Shown here one piece after another: positions 38,319 through 48,804 of a stretch of 64,000 nt of DNA (within the stretch, counting starts at the first letter, position 1; every line of letters begins with the position of its first letter). The notes beneath the pieces were generated by a model, which was given only the letters and a program-made list of their open reading frames with translations, had not been told where the DNA came from and did not search any database. The stretch is from Nitrosospira sp. Nsp11 (GTDB lineage Bacteria; Pseudomonadota; Gammaproteobacteria; Burkholderiales; Nitrosomonadaceae), in the NCBI RefSeq assembly GCF_900142705.1, contig NZ_FRBV01000006.1:98247-162246 (forward strand), written 5' to 3'. A program made the position numbers and the translations under genes.

Positions 38319-38924
38319 ATGAGCCGAGATTATAAAACCCACACCAACTCTTCAATTTTCGCCAAAAGCAAAAGCACGCTTCTCCTAGGGGTACTTATCG
38401 GCTATGCGCTGGGCCTTCTCAGTGCCATCGGCACATGGATGTACATCAATCAGGCGCCCAGCCCATTTATATCCCAGGACAAGGTTGCGGAGAGCGCCGC
38501 GGCGAAAAGTGCCGCAACTCAAACTGAAAGACCGGCACAATCCTCAGGCATGGAAGCCAAGCCGGCCAACGTCCCCGATGCCAAACCACGCTTTGAATTC
38601 TACAAAATCCTGCCCGATGCCGAGGAGTCCGTGCCGGAGCACCAGATCAAGCAGGCTGCGCAGCGGACTTCTTCCCAGGATAAATACTTTCTTCAAGCAG
38701 GGTCTTTCCAGAATGCCGATGACGCGGACAACTTGAAAGCGAAACTGGCCATGCTCGGAGTGGAAGCATCTGTTCAAGCCGCCAATTTGCCGGAAAAAGG
38801 TACCTGGCACAGGGTACGTGTAGGACCTTTTTCCAGCGTTGCTGATAGCAACCGGGTTCGGGCGTCCCTGCAACAAAGCGGTGTGCAGAGCAGTCTCGTT
38901 AAAATACATGAAGGAGTGCAGTAA
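38319..38924 (+). CDS. SPOR-domain membrane protein (FtsN-like)
   Basis: 201 residues from ATG 38319 (a TTG at 38304 is in frame). Short cytoplasmic tail, one transmembrane helix (LLLGVLIGYALGLLSAIGTW), a low-complexity Ala/Pro linker, then a C-terminal SPOR domain starting KYFLQAGSFQNADDADNLKAKL and ending RVRASLQQSGVQSSLVKI. SPOR domains bind denuded glycan at the septum. The layout matches FtsN, but the linker is short and sequence identity is not decisive. It starts 23 bases after argS. Confidence 0.85.
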   Translation: MSRDYKTHTNSSIFAKSKSTLLLGVLIGYALGLLSAIGTWMYINQAPSPFISQDKVAESAAAKSAATQTERPAQSSGMEAKPANVPDAKPRFEFYKILPDAEESVPEHQIKQAAQRTSSQDKYFLQAGSFQNADDADNLKAKLAMLGVEASVQAANLPEKGTWHRVRVGPFSSVADSNRVRASLQQSGVQSSLVKIHEGVQ

Positions 38925-39004
38925 AGAAGGAATGTTTTAGTCTCGCTGTCGGGCGCGAATAAACGGCGCGTAATAAATATGCAGTCTATTTCCAGGAGAA
39001 AAAA

Positions 39005-39652
39005 ATGAATTCATTGCGTTTGCTTGCGGCGGTCCTCTTTCTGGTCGGCATAAGCCTCACTGGTATTTCAGCCGCTCGCGCCGAAATTGTTGAAGGGACG
39101 GATTACACGCTTCTGCCCCAACCTCGGCCAACTGACAGTGACGGCAAGATTGAAGTCATAGAATTCTTCTGGTACGGTTGTCCGCATTGCTATGAACTTC
39201 ATCCGCGAATCAAGGCATGGCTGAAGCGAAAGCCTAAAGATGTGAGCTTTCGTTACGTTCCCGCCATCTTTCGCGCAAACTGGATTCCCGGGGCTAAAAC
39301 CTTCTATGCGCTGGACGCGCTAGGCGAGACAGACCGGCTGCATGACAAGGTCTACGAGGCCATTCATCGCGACAAAATCGATTTGACCAAGGACGAGGTA
39401 TTATTCGACTGGATGGCGAAGCAGGGAATAGACCGGAAGAAATTTATCGATGCCTACAACTCCTTCTCGGTGCAAAACCAGGCGTCGCGGTCAACGCACA
39501 TGTCCAAGGATTACAGCCTCACAGGCGTGCCGGCGATAGTGGTGGATGGTCGCTACCTCACCAGCGGAAAAATGGGTGGCACGCCCGACGACACCATCAG
39601 AACGATGGATGAGTTGATTGAAAAAGTGCGCAAGGAGCGGGTAAAGAAATAG
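39005..39652 (+). CDS. dsbA: Thiol:disulfide interchange protein DsbA
   Basis: Periplasmic oxidase that forms disulfides in exported proteins. 215 residues with signal peptide (cleavage near ARA-EIV, about residue 26), active site CPHC at 59-62 in FFWYGCPHCYELHP, and the cis-Pro region LTGVPAIVVDGRYL. Good AGGAGA ribosome-binding site. Together with dsbC (50,028) the window has both oxidation and isomerisation arms. Confidence 0.95.
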   Translation: MNSLRLLAAVLFLVGISLTGISAARAEIVEGTDYTLLPQPRPTDSDGKIEVIEFFWYGCPHCYELHPRIKAWLKRKPKDVSFRYVPAIFRANWIPGAKTFYALDALGETDRLHDKVYEAIHRDKIDLTKDEVLFDWMAKQGIDRKKFIDAYNSFSVQNQASRSTHMSKDYSLTGVPAIVVDGRYLTSGKMGGTPDDTIRTMDELIEKVRKERVKK

Positions 39653-39674
39653 TGCGATATCGAGACGCTGTTCG

Positions 39675-40427
39675 ATGCCGTTGAAAGTTGTCATAAGTGG
39701 GGCATCCAGTGGCTTGGGTAGAGCATTGGCGCGACACTATGCCCGTCTGGGGGCAACGCTGGGTCTAATCGCACGGCGCGCGGATTTATTGGAAACTCTT
39801 GCGGCAGAATTACCGGGTGCATCGACCTATGTGGCCGATGTCCGCGATGCCGGCGCAATGCAAGCCGCCGCGCGCGATTTCATGCGCCGCCATGGCTGCC
39901 CGGATATCGTCATTGCCAATGCGGGCATCAGTAGCGGTACGCTTACCGAATATGCCGAGGATAGCGAAGTTTTTGAGAGTATCCTCGCAACCAATGTGAT
40001 CGGCATGGTGAACCTCTTCCAGCCGTTTATTTCCGTAATGAGGACAGCCGGACAAGGCAGCCTGGTCGGCATTGCCAGCGTTGCAGGCTATCGGGGTCTT
40101 CCAGGAAGCGGCGCTTACTCAGCCTCCAAAGCTGCCGCCATCAGCTATCTCGAAAGCCTGCGAGTCGAGATGCACCGCAATGGTGTATCGGTCATAACCG
40201 TTTGTCCCGGCTATGTTGCGACACCGATGACGGCGAATAACCCCTTCCGCATGCCCTTCCTTCTTACAGCGGAAGAGGTTGCGGAAAAAATCGTGCGTAT
40301 TATCGAGAACAAGGTACTGTTCACCGTGATTCCCTGGCAGATGGCGATTGTCGCCCGGGTTTTAAAGTTCCTCCCCAATTTTCTTTATGACCGCCTATTC
40401 GCCAACGCACCGCGGAAGCCGAGATAA
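39675..40427 (+). CDS. Short-chain dehydrogenase/reductase
   Basis: 250 residues: cofactor loop SGASSGLGRALARHYARLG at the N-terminus, ANAGIS, and catalytic Ser (GIASVAGY) plus YSASKAA. A C-terminal hydrophobic part (VIPWQMAIVARVLKFLPNFLYDRLF) suggests membrane association, as in several bacterial YqjQ/DHRS7-type SDRs. Substrate unknown. 22 bases after dsbA. Confidence 0.88.
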   Translation: MPLKVVISGASSGLGRALARHYARLGATLGLIARRADLLETLAAELPGASTYVADVRDAGAMQAAARDFMRRHGCPDIVIANAGISSGTLTEYAEDSEVFESILATNVIGMVNLFQPFISVMRTAGQGSLVGIASVAGYRGLPGSGAYSASKAAAISYLESLRVEMHRNGVSVITVCPGYVATPMTANNPFRMPFLLTAEEVAEKIVRIIENKVLFTVIPWQMAIVARVLKFLPNFLYDRLFANAPRKPR

Positions 40428-40661
40428 CCATGCCGGATTTTTCAGTTGATTTTTGCATGTTATCCATGACGGGCGGCGCCAGAGCAGGCCGGCACTGGCA
40501 CTAAATCTTGCTCCACTATGTTTGATGGCTTTGCAGCCAGCGTGGTATTCTGAATTTTTTGATAGAGAACGAAAGCTATTCTCCGGTTATGCTGGCGATC
40601 CGTTCGAACATCAGCATGGGCATATGAGTCGGTTACGTGGTTACGTGGAGGAGGTGCCGGA

Positions 40662-41141
40662 ATGACAACAGAAAAAGCAATTTTTGGAGCAGGTTGTTTC
40701 TGGGGCGTGGAATCTGCTTTTCGGGCGGTCAAGGGCGTGAATGAGGTGATAAGCGGATATGCGGGCGGGCATATCAAAAATCCTGCTTATCGCGATGTAT
40801 GCTCGGGTGAGACCGGTCATGCCGAAGTGGTGCAGGTGGAATACGATCCATCTCAGGTTGGTTACGATGAGTTGCTCGATGTGTTCTGGAATTGCCACAA
40901 TCCCACCACACCCAATCGGCAGGGACCGGACGTAGGTACGCAATACCGTTCGGCGATTTTCTTTTACACGCCTGAGCAGGAGATTGCGGCAAAAGCGTCC
41001 ATGGAAAAATTACAGCAAAGTGGGCGCTGGCGCGAGCCTATTGTCACGGAAATTTTGCCGGCCTCCGAGTTTTATCCCGCGGAGGAATACCATCAACGCT
41101 ATTTCGAAAAGCGCGGCGTCCGGGGCCATTGCCACAGTTGA
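40662..41141 (+). CDS. msrA: Peptide methionine-S-sulfoxide reductase MsrA
   Basis: Repairs Met-S-sulfoxide in proteins. 159 residues; catalytic GCFWG with Cys12, then [24 protein letters not shown] and the C-terminal [17 protein letters not shown] ribosome-binding site. It is compact (159 against ~170-210 in many MsrAs), lacking the long N-terminal extension. A 234-base gap separates it from the SDR. Confidence 0.95.
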   Translation: MTTEKAIFGAGCFWGVESAFRAVKGVNEVISGYAGGHIKNPAYRDVCSGETGHAEVVQVEYDPSQVGYDELLDVFWNCHNPTTPNRQGPDVGTQYRSAIFFYTPEQEIAAKASMEKLQQSGRWREPIVTEILPASEFYPAEEYHQRYFEKRGVRGHCHS

Positions 41142-41200
41142 AGGACCGATATCTTGCACCGCAAGCGATGGTGAGATTGCATATTCGGTTCCACAGATTT

Positions 41201-41363
41201 GTAGGATGGGTGGAGCAAGCGCAATCCATCAAAACCGGGCAACGTACGCATCGATTTACGAACGATACCGCCGCATCTTGTCAGGTTCGCTAAGTGATTT
41301 TCAAGGTGACGCAGGTAGATGTCAGCCCAAATGATGGGTTGCGTTTTGCTCCACCCATCCTAC
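41201..41363. repeat. 163-bp element with ~30-bp terminal inverted repeats
   Basis: Left arm 41201-41230 starts GTAGGATGGGTGGAGCAA; right arm 41333-41363 is its inverted complement with a one-base difference in length and few mismatches. Interior has no gene. The arm sequence resembles a widespread proteobacterial intergenic repeat; I cannot confirm the family. No convincing target-site duplication. Confidence 0.75.
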
Positions 41364-41410
41364 TGCCTACCGCAAATCGTATAGAACATATCAGCCGGTT
41401 GTCGCGGCGA

Positions 41411-42643
41411 TTAAGCCAGCCGGGTTTTGATCTCGGCAATGCGGGCTTCGCTCACCCTGCTATTGATCGCGCCCGGCAGGCGAGTGGGATCGGAGATGGT
41501 TTTGGTCAACTCAGTGGCAATTGCGCCCGCATCCACGCTTCTGGCCGCATCGAACGCGTCGCGTAACCGCTCAGCCTGGGGGTAAGGCTTTTCCACATAG
41601 CCGGGCCGACCGTGAAAATCGCAGGAGCAAGCCTGCAAAAATTCTTCGAAGCGTTCCGGTTTGCGATAGGCATCCACAACTTGCAACATATTGGCGATAG
41701 TGACGGGCCGCAGCTCTGCGGCACGATGCACGTCGCCATGGTAGCGTGCGACCAGTAAAGCGAGGTCGCGCGCTTCGTTAGGTACCCTGATGCGCTCGCA
41801 TAAGTTTTTCACCAGCTTGACGCTTCGTGCTTCGTGACCAATATGGCGCGGCCATTCCTCCGGTGGAGTCGTGCCTTTGCCAAGATCGTGCGTCAGCGAG
41901 GCGAACCGTACTGGCAGGGAATAATTCCTGGAAGCGGCATGGTCAATAACGATCATCACATGCACGCCGGTATCAATTTCAGGATGATGTTGCGCCGGTT
42001 GGGGTACCCCGAACAAGGCGTCCACTTCAGGCATGATACGGACGAGCGCGCTACACTCGCGGAGCGCATAGAACATGCGCGAAGGTCGTTGTTCCATTAA
42101 ACCGCGCGCAAATTCCTGCCAGACGCGTTCCGGTACCAGCGCATCCACTTCACCGTTGTGCACCATCTCGCTCATCAGCGCGAGGGTCTCGGGTGCGATT
42201 CGGAAACCGAAGCGGGCGGCAAAACGAGCGGTTCGCAGCACACGAACCGGGTCTTCAGCGAATGCCGGGCTTATGTGACGCAGTAGCCCGGCTTCGAGGT
42301 CAGACAGGCCGCCAAACGGGTCGATGATAGTGCCATCCTGATCCTTGGCAAGGGAATTGATGGTGAGATCGCGTCGCGCCAGGTCCTCCTGCAAGGTGAC
42401 TTCAGGCGAGGCATAAACTTCGAAGCCCTTGTACCCGCGCGACACCTTACGCTCGGTACGTGCCAGCGCATATTGCTCCTGACTCTGGGGATGAAGGAAA
42501 ACAGGAAAATCTTTTCCTACCGGACGATAGCCAAGCCGTATCATCTCGTCCGGCGATGATCCTACAACCACATGATCATGGTCGGTTACCGGCAAGCCCA
42601 GAATTTCATCGCGAACGGAACCGCCTACCAGATAAGTCTTCAT
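41411..42643 (-). CDS. cca: tRNA nucleotidyltransferase (CCA-adding enzyme) with HD domain
   Basis: Adds or repairs the CCA end of tRNAs. 410 residues: GGSVRD (7-12), metal-binding DHD (21-23), [19 protein letters not shown] and [12 protein letters not shown], then an HD phosphohydrolase domain ([12 protein letters not shown]... [11 protein letters not shown]) as in Escherichia coli. A C-terminal arm follows. Third gene of slt-NDUFA9-like-cca. Confidence 0.95.
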   Translation of the reverse strand: MKTYLVGGSVRDEILGLPVTDHDHVVVGSSPDEMIRLGYRPVGKDFPVFLHPQSQEQYALARTERKVSRGYKGFEVYASPEVTLQEDLARRDLTINSLAKDQDGTIIDPFGGLSDLEAGLLRHISPAFAEDPVRVLRTARFAARFGFRIAPETLALMSEMVHNGEVDALVPERVWQEFARGLMEQRPSRMFYALRECSALVRIMPEVDALFGVPQPAQHHPEIDTGVHVMIVIDHAASRNYSLPVRFASLTHDLGKGTTPPEEWPRHIGHEARSVKLVKNLCERIRVPNEARDLALLVARYHGDVHRAAELRPVTIANMLQVVDAYRKPERFEEFLQACSCDFHGRPGYVEKPYPQAERLRDAFDAARSVDAGAIATELTKTISDPTRLPGAINSRVSEARIAEIKTRLA

Positions 42644-42669
42644 TATGAGTATATCCTGGAAGGACTGGA

Positions 42670-43602
42670 CTATCGTCCAGCGCGAAAATCATCGTATCGC
42701 TCCCGCGGCACATCGCCCGCCAGATATATTGGGGCCACTTCTTCCAAGGCAGTGGGCGAAATACCCCAGGCTTCCGCAAAATTGCCAGGGTCGTCACAAT
42801 TGCAGACGCTGTCCACTTTCATTGAATAATAATTGTCACGGGTCACGAGTTTTCCGGGTAGAAACTCCATTATCATCGCCTGCAGATAAGAAAGGCTGTC
42901 ATTGAGGCCGATAATGGCCGGGTCTTGTCCGGTGATGTGCGCGGCATATTCCACCAATTGCCGCAGGCTGTAGCATTGCGGGCCACACAGATCATAGCGC
43001 TGACCAAAGGTGTGGGTTGCTGTCAGGCTGGCAGCAAATGCGTGCGCGACATCTTTGACGAATACCGGCTGAAATTTTGCATTGGGTGATCCCAGGGGCA
43101 ACACCGGGAGCCACGCCAGCCTGGCAAACAGGCTAAGCGACGAATCTCCGGGGCCGAAAATTACGGACGGCCTGAAGCTGGTTGCGGTCAAGCCGGACGT
43201 CATCACGATTTTTTCACCTTCGGCCTTGGAGCGCAAATACGCGCTGGGTTGGCCAGGATCGGCATTCAGTGCGCTCATGTGCAGTAAACGCGCTATACCA
43301 TTGCGCTTGCATGCAGCCACAATTTTACGCGGGAGTTCCACGTGCACAGTGTTGAAGTCCCCATGCAGAATACCCACCAGGTTGATGACCGCATCCATGC
43401 CGATCAGGAGTCGGTCAAGTTCCGCATCATCGTAAATATTCGCTTCCACCAGGCGTACAGTGGGTAAAACCAGCAGACCCCTGGCGCGCTTGTAGCTGCG
43501 GGTAGGAATCCGCATGTAGATTTCCTGCGTGGTCAGGAGATTTGCAAGATGCCGGCCAACAAATCCGCTGCCGCCAAAAATACAGACGTTTTTGATGTTC
43601 AT
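42670..43602 (-). CDS. NAD(P)-binding protein, complex I NDUFA9-like subfamily
   Basis: 310 residues of the extended SDR/epimerase fold, with N-terminal cofactor loop [16 protein letters not shown] and [10 protein letters not shown]. It lacks the usual YxxxK in an obvious form, so it may bind rather than oxidise. This atypical subgroup is related to the mitochondrial complex I subunit NDUFA9 and is common beside cca/slt in betaproteobacteria. Start overlaps the slt stop as ATGA. Confidence 0.85.
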   Translation of the reverse strand: MNIKNVCIFGGSGFVGRHLANLLTTQEIYMRIPTRSYKRARGLLVLPTVRLVEANIYDDAELDRLLIGMDAVINLVGILHGDFNTVHVELPRKIVAACKRNGIARLLHMSALNADPGQPSAYLRSKAEGEKIVMTSGLTATSFRPSVIFGPGDSSLSLFARLAWLPVLPLGSPNAKFQPVFVKDVAHAFAASLTATHTFGQRYDLCGPQCYSLRQLVEYAAHITGQDPAIIGLNDSLSYLQAMIMEFLPGKLVTRDNYYSMKVDSVCNCDDPGNFAEAWGISPTALEEVAPIYLAGDVPRERYDDFRAGR

Positions 43603-45548
43603 TGTTTACTCTTCGCTTCTGAAAATCGCTCGCTCTCCTCTCGGGACATCACAACCCCAAGCCGATGCTTGAGCGCCGTCGTCGGATGTCCGAAGGTGTT
43701 GGCGTAATACATCGCGTTGCTCATGACTTTTTTTACATAGTCGCGGGTTTCATTGAAAGGGATGGTTTCGGCGTAAATTGCGCCTTCCATCGCCTTGTCG
43801 CCGCGCCATTGCTGCGCCCGCCCAGGGCCGGCATTATAGGCGGCAGAAGCCAGCAGTGGCTGGTTGTCCGAAAGTGTCAACACATGCTTGAGATAATACG
43901 TACCCAGAGTCAGATTGGTGTTTATCTCGGATACGCGCGTGGGGGAAAATTTCCGGACGCCCATTTTTTTTGATACCCATTTCGCGGTAGCCGGCATCAA
44001 CTGCATCAAGCCCGTCGCACCGACACTGGATCTGGCATCGCTGATGAACCGGCTTTCCTGACGGATGAGTCCGTATACCCAGGCCTCGTCGAGTTCCTGT
44101 TGCTTCACGAGGTTACGCAGCGCATCGCGGTGAGGAGCGAGAAAACGCAAGGTGAAATCATGCTGCCGTACCGTTTTATCCGCCGTATTGATGGCACGGT
44201 CATAGATTCCATGACGCCGCGCAACTTCAGCGGTGGCAAGCAAGCGTCCATCGTCGAAATCGCGTATCGCCCAAGCCCATTCGCGTGTGGCTTCCGTTCG
44301 CAGATTCAGGCGATACAAGGCAAGGGCCCGTTTTATTCCCGGCAGCCGCTCGATGGCGGCAATCTCCTTCGACGTGGGTTTATAGGGTTCGGTCGCAACG
44401 CCGATCGTTACGCCCAGTTCCTCTTCCGCCAGTTGGCCATAAAAGTTGTGCTCGGTGCTCAGGGGAGCGAAAATAACATTCGCTTCCGTTGTTTTACCTC
44501 TGGCTTTCAGCGCCCGCGCTTTCCAATAACGCCATACGCCTGTCTCCTGTTCCGAAGCAGACATGGCTTCAATCGCATCCAGCACCCGATCCCAATCACC
44601 GGCACGCAGGGCGGCACGCGTTTTCCACCCGAGTTGTGCATCCGATAACACCACTGGGGTGTCGGCACTGGCGGCTTCCGCAAACCAGTCAAGGGCGCGC
44701 GGATTCAGCTTTCGCGCCGCCTGATCCGCCAATTGCACCATGAAATACGTGTGATCCGCATCGCTGAATCGCGCGCGCATTCTCGGCCAATAGGCATAAG
44801 CTTGTTCGGGGTTGTTACGGAGCAAACGCAGTATTGCAAAAAGAGCGATTTCACGCTCGGCACGAGTATCGATCTCATGCCGATGTTTTTCCAGAAAGCG
44901 CAATGGATTTCCAGCGGCAGAGTCAAGCTGGCGCGCATTGAGCGCCTCATTTTCCGGCAGATATTCATTGATGCGTTTCGCTACTCCTACATTGCCCGCT
45001 TCGAGCGCGAGACGCAGGCGCGTCCATACATCTTCCACCGTCAGTTCCCCGGCAAGATCCAGCGCATCGAACAACGCCGTGCAGCTTTCCGGCATGTCCC
45101 GTGCGTTAAACCATAATGGGCGCGCCTCGGTAAATGCACTGGCATCGTTTGTGGCGATACGGTGTTGAAGTGAATAACAGGTAAGCTCAATATCCTTGTT
45201 GATGAGATCCGGATATCCCTCTGCAAATAATGCCCATTGCTGTGCCTTGCCGAGACTTTTTAGCCATTCACCCTGTAGTTTGTCGCTCAGCGGGCTATCC
45301 TTATAACGATCGAGAAAACCTTTGACCGTCTGTGTGCTCACGGCGATATTCTCAAGCTGAGGGTATAGCTGATAGTAGATTGCGTAAGGCTCCAGTACAT
45401 GCCCTCTCAGGCGTTGCGCATATGCCGCCACCCGGCTGGCGTCACCGCTTTGAAACGCTTGCCTCATGGTCATGAAATCGTCATCCTGGCTCGCGGCCAC
45501 GGTTCCGGCAGACATAGCAAAAAATAACATTGCAAAAAAGATTTTCAT
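43599..45548 (-). CDS. slt: Soluble lytic murein transglycosylase
   Basis: Periplasmic exo-muramidase making 1,6-anhydro-MurNAc products. 649 residues: signal peptide (AMLFFAMSAGTVAASQ), a long alpha-superhelical U-domain, then the SLT catalytic domain RQESRFISDARSSVGATGLMQL, with Glu in QESRF, and AYNAGPGRA. Size and layout are those of Slt70. Divergent from the aldehyde dehydrogenase gene. Confidence 0.94.
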   Translation of the reverse strand: MKIFFAMLFFAMSAGTVAASQDDDFMTMRQAFQSGDASRVAAYAQRLRGHVLEPYAIYYQLYPQLENIAVSTQTVKGFLDRYKDSPLSDKLQGEWLKSLGKAQQWALFAEGYPDLINKDIELTCYSLQHRIATNDASAFTEARPLWFNARDMPESCTALFDALDLAGELTVEDVWTRLRLALEAGNVGVAKRINEYLPENEALNARQLDSAAGNPLRFLEKHRHEIDTRAEREIALFAILRLLRNNPEQAYAYWPRMRARFSDADHTYFMVQLADQAARKLNPRALDWFAEAASADTPVVLSDAQLGWKTRAALRAGDWDRVLDAIEAMSASEQETGVWRYWKARALKARGKTTEANVIFAPLSTEHNFYGQLAEEELGVTIGVATEPYKPTSKEIAAIERLPGIKRALALYRLNLRTEATREWAWAIRDFDDGRLLATAEVARRHGIYDRAINTADKTVRQHDFTLRFLAPHRDALRNLVKQQELDEAWVYGLIRQESRFISDARSSVGATGLMQLMPATAKWVSKKMGVRKFSPTRVSEINTNLTLGTYYLKHVLTLSDNQPLLASAAYNAGPGRAQQWRGDKAMEGAIYAETIPFNETRDYVKKVMSNAMYYANTFGHPTTALKHRLGVVMSREESERFSEAKSKQ

Positions 45549-45663
45549 AACCTGCTATAAAATAATTGATTGAGCTGAAAAATTGGGTGAAATACCGGCT
45601 TACGCCATACGCATTTGTCTCCCGTTCGGATAGGGCGTTTCTCTTCCTGAAGAATAGCACATC

Positions 45664-47028
45664 ATGCCATATATCAGCCTGAACCCCACCACCAATGAAA
45701 CGCTAAAAACCTATCCCAGTTGGGATAGTCATCATCTTGCGGCAGCTTTGGAAAAAACCTGGAATGCGCAGCGAACCTGGGCGCAAATGACGCTCCCCGA
45801 CCGGGCCGAGCGCATGCACAGCGTTGTCAAGCTGTTGCACGAACGAATCGACGAATATGCCGCGCTAATGGCCATTGAAATGGGGAAGCCAGTGCGCGAG
45901 GGCCATGCAGAGATAAAAAAATGCGCTCTTGTCTGTGATTACTACGCAGTGCACGCCGAGCATTTCGTGCAGCCGGAAATGGTTCAGACTGATGCGGGCA
46001 AGAGCTATGTTTCCTACGAACCGGCAGGCGTCGTGCTGGGTGTGATGCCATGGAATTTTCCATTTTTCCAGGTGATTCGTTTTGCCGCCCCAGCGTTGAT
46101 GGCAGGCAACGCCTGTGTTTTGAAGCATGCTTCAAACGTCCCTCAATGCGCGTTGGCGCTAGAGCAATTGTTCCGCGATGCGGGATTTCCCCCACATCTA
46201 TTTGCGACACTCATGATCGAGTCTGCCGACGTAGCCAAGGTTATTGCTAGCCAGCACGTCAACGCGGTAACACTTACGGGTTCGGAGTCCGCTGGGCGCG
46301 AAGTGGCTTCTCATGCCGGTCGGCACTTGAAAAAATGCGTCATGGAGCTGGGCGGATCGGATGCATTCATCGTGCTGAAAGATGCCGATCTCGAACTTGC
46401 CGCCACTTTCGCTGTGAAATCAAGGTTTCAGAACTGTGGACAATCATGCATAGCTGCAAAGCGCATCATTCCGGTAGCAGACATTGCCGATGAGTTTGTA
46501 TCGCTGTTTATAAAAAAAACAAAAGACTTGAAAATAGGTGATCCCATGAATGAAACAACCCAGATCGGGCCGATGGCACGGTTTGATCTGCGGAAAGATT
46601 TACATCGGCAGGTCGTCGATTCTATCGGACAAGGCGCGCAAGCGATTATGGGATGCGAACCAATGCGAGGAGAGGGCGCGTACTACCCGCCATCGATATT
46701 GGATCGGGTAACGGCAAAAACCCGGGCATATCATGAAGAGCTATTCGGCCCCGTGGCCGCCGTGATACGTGCAGAAAATGAAGAAGAGGCCATTCGCATT
46801 GCCAACGATACCCGCTTCGGTCTGGGTTCAAGCATCTGGAGCCGTGACACGGAAAACGCCGAACGGCTTGTACGGCAAATCCAGGCGGGCTGCAGCTTCA
46901 TTAACGGCATGGTCAGATCCGACCCGCGCCTGCCCTTTGGGGGCACAAAGGCTTCCGGGTTTGGCAGGGAACTGTCGTATCACGGCATACGCGAATTCGT
47001 TAACATAAAGACAGTGTGGGTCAGATAA
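45664..47028 (+). CDS. NAD(P)-dependent aldehyde dehydrogenase (succinate-semialdehyde type)
   Basis: 454-residue soluble aldehyde dehydrogenase. MPWNFPFFQVIRF (cofactor region), ELGGSDAF (general base Glu228) and NCGQSCIAAKR (nucleophile Cys262) are present. The short N-terminus and LPFGGTKASGFGREL match the succinate-semialdehyde/aldehyde group, but substrate is not certain. It ends 60 bases before the convergent gdhA gene. Confidence 0.87.
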   Translation: MPYISLNPTTNETLKTYPSWDSHHLAAALEKTWNAQRTWAQMTLPDRAERMHSVVKLLHERIDEYAALMAIEMGKPVREGHAEIKKCALVCDYYAVHAEHFVQPEMVQTDAGKSYVSYEPAGVVLGVMPWNFPFFQVIRFAAPALMAGNACVLKHASNVPQCALALEQLFRDAGFPPHLFATLMIESADVAKVIASQHVNAVTLTGSESAGREVASHAGRHLKKCVMELGGSDAFIVLKDADLELAATFAVKSRFQNCGQSCIAAKRIIPVADIADEFVSLFIKKTKDLKIGDPMNETTQIGPMARFDLRKDLHRQVVDSIGQGAQAIMGCEPMRGEGAYYPPSILDRVTAKTRAYHEELFGPVAAVIRAENEEEAIRIANDTRFGLGSSIWSRDTENAERLVRQIQAGCSFINGMVRSDPRLPFGGTKASGFGRELSYHGIREFVNIKTVWVR

Positions 47029-47088
47029 AGCCAGATGAGGCGGAAGAGGTTGACAAGAGGTTGATAAGGGTTGACATCACCGCAGTGA

Positions 47089-48432
47089 TCAGATCACGCC
47101 CTGACCAATCATTGCATCCGCTACTTTTACAAAGCCCGCAACGTTGGCGCCGTTGACATAACTGATGGTGCCGTCATTGCGCCGGCCATATTGGAGGCAG
47201 GACCGATGAATAGCCTGCATGATTTCGAGCAACCTGGCATCCACCTCGTTCCGAGGCCATGAGAGACGCATGGCGTTCTGGCTCATTTCGAGACCGGAGG
47301 TAGCCACGCCCGCCGCATTACTCGCTTTACCCGGTGCGTAAAGAACACCGCTGCGTTCGAAGCGTTTTACCGCCTCCGCCGTGGAAGGCATATTGGCGCC
47401 CTCAGCGACACAGATCACGCCGTTGTTGATCAGGTTCGCCGCATCCTCATCACTTAGCTCGTTCTGGGTCGCGCATGGCAAGGCGACATCGACCGGAATA
47501 TGCCAAGGACGCATGTTGGGAATAAAATTGGCTTTCGCGCATTCCGCATAATTGCTGATTCGCGCATAGCGAAGGTTCTTGCATTCCATCAGCTCAGCCA
47601 GTTTTTCAGGGGTGAAGCCCTCTTCATCCACCACAGTCCCGCTGGAGTCGGACATGGTTATTACTTTGGCCCCGAGCGCCATCGCTTTTTCCACGGCATA
47701 TTGCGCAACGTTCCCCGAGCCCGAGACGGAAACCCGCATCCCGTCGAGCGCGCGGCCGGATTGCTTGAGCATTTCCTCGGCGAAATACACCGTGCCGTAA
47801 CCGGTGGCTTCCGGACGAATCAGCGATCCGCCAAAACTCAGCCCCTTGCCCGTAAAAACGCAGTCGGCACGGTTGGAGAGCTTTTTCATCATGCCCGCCA
47901 TGAAGCCAACTTCTCGCCCGCCAACACCGATATCCCCGGCCGGCACATCGATATCCGAACCAATATGGCGAAACAACTCGCTCATATAAGCCTGACAGAA
48001 ACGCATTATCTCTCCCTGGCTCCGGCCCTTGGGATTGAAGTCCGCGCCCCCTTTGCCGCCACCCATGGGCAGCGTGGTGAGCGCATTTTTGAGAGTTTGC
48101 TCGAACGCCAGAAATTTAAGGATGGAAAGATTCACCGAGGGGTGAAAACGAGTGCCGCCCTTGTAAGGTCCAATGGAGGAACTGTGCTGGATCCGGTAGC
48201 CACGGTTGACATTCACTTCGCCCTTGTCATCTACCCAGGAGACCCGGAAAATGATTACCCGCTCCGCTTCTATCAGACGATCCAGAATGCCGTGCTCGCC
48301 ATAGCGGGGGTTTTCGGTGATAAAAGGCCAGAGGCTCTCCATGACTTCTGCAACCGCTTGCAGATATTCGGGTTGGCCCGGGTTCCGCTCGGCTATGTAA
48401 GCGCAGAACTCCTGAAAACTTTGGTATCTCAT
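47089..48432 (-). CDS. gdhA: NADP-specific glutamate dehydrogenase
   Basis: Assimilates ammonia into glutamate from 2-oxoglutarate; suits an ammonia-rich lifestyle. Start ATG 48432 (GGGGAG ribosome-binding site) gives exactly 447 residues, the length of the Escherichia coli enzyme; a TTG at 48483 adds 17 doubtful residues. Catalytic Lys127 in LPMGGGKGGAD, GPYKGGTRFHPSV, and the NADP loop SGSGNVAQYA. An opposite-strand open frame over this gene is a shadow. Confidence 0.96.
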   Translation of the reverse strand: MRYQSFQEFCAYIAERNPGQPEYLQAVAEVMESLWPFITENPRYGEHGILDRLIEAERVIIFRVSWVDDKGEVNVNRGYRIQHSSSIGPYKGGTRFHPSVNLSILKFLAFEQTLKNALTTLPMGGGKGGADFNPKGRSQGEIMRFCQAYMSELFRHIGSDIDVPAGDIGVGGREVGFMAGMMKKLSNRADCVFTGKGLSFGGSLIRPEATGYGTVYFAEEMLKQSGRALDGMRVSVSGSGNVAQYAVEKAMALGAKVITMSDSSGTVVDEEGFTPEKLAELMECKNLRYARISNYAECAKANFIPNMRPWHIPVDVALPCATQNELSDEDAANLINNGVICVAEGANMPSTAEAVKRFERSGVLYAPGKASNAAGVATSGLEMSQNAMRLSWPRNEVDARLLEIMQAIHRSCLQYGRRNDGTISYVNGANVAGFVKVADAMIGQGVI

Positions 48433-48630
48433 TTTGCTCCCCAGCGTAACAAAACCATACTCATAAAGTGAGTATTCTGCCAAATAACTTGTGGACTCGC
48501 ATTATATTTATATTTGGGAATAGTTGCGGAAACTGTTACGGAATTTTTTGATCTTCCGCCATCAATCTTTGCCGTATGGCGCGGATGCGACTATCCCGGC
48601 AAACGCCTGTCACCTTTTGAGCAAAGCGTT

Positions 48631-48765
48631 TTATTCGTTTTTTCCGTCATTTTCGTCGTCTTCGTCATCTTTCTTGCGCGGCTTGGCTGTCCACCAGACG
48701 ACAAGAATAAATAACGATAGAGCGACACCCGCTTCCAGCAGTAATATCCACATAGGATCAAGCAT
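48631..48765 (-). CDS. 44-residue single-pass membrane microprotein
   Basis: Starts MLDPMWILLLEAGVALSL, continues as a transmembrane helix ending VVWW, then TAKPRKKDDEDDENDG and stop: one helix plus a basic-then-acidic cytoplasmic tail. The pattern (Asp-Pro N-terminus, tryptophans at the membrane edge) looks conserved rather than random. No ribosome-binding site is seen before ATG 48765, which weakens the case. Divergent from mltA, 39 bases apart. Confidence 0.6.
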   Translation of the reverse strand: MLDPMWILLLEAGVALSLFILVVWWTAKPRKKDDEDDENDGKNE

Positions 48766-48804
48766 GATGTATATTTATCATACGCAACTCTAACCCATAA
48801 TCTG

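Noticed and set aside
47500..48471. Long open frame (323 codons) on the plus strand across gdhA
   Set aside because: It is exactly antisense to gdhA, has no domain or ribosome-binding site, and is a frame shadow of a GC-rich gene.
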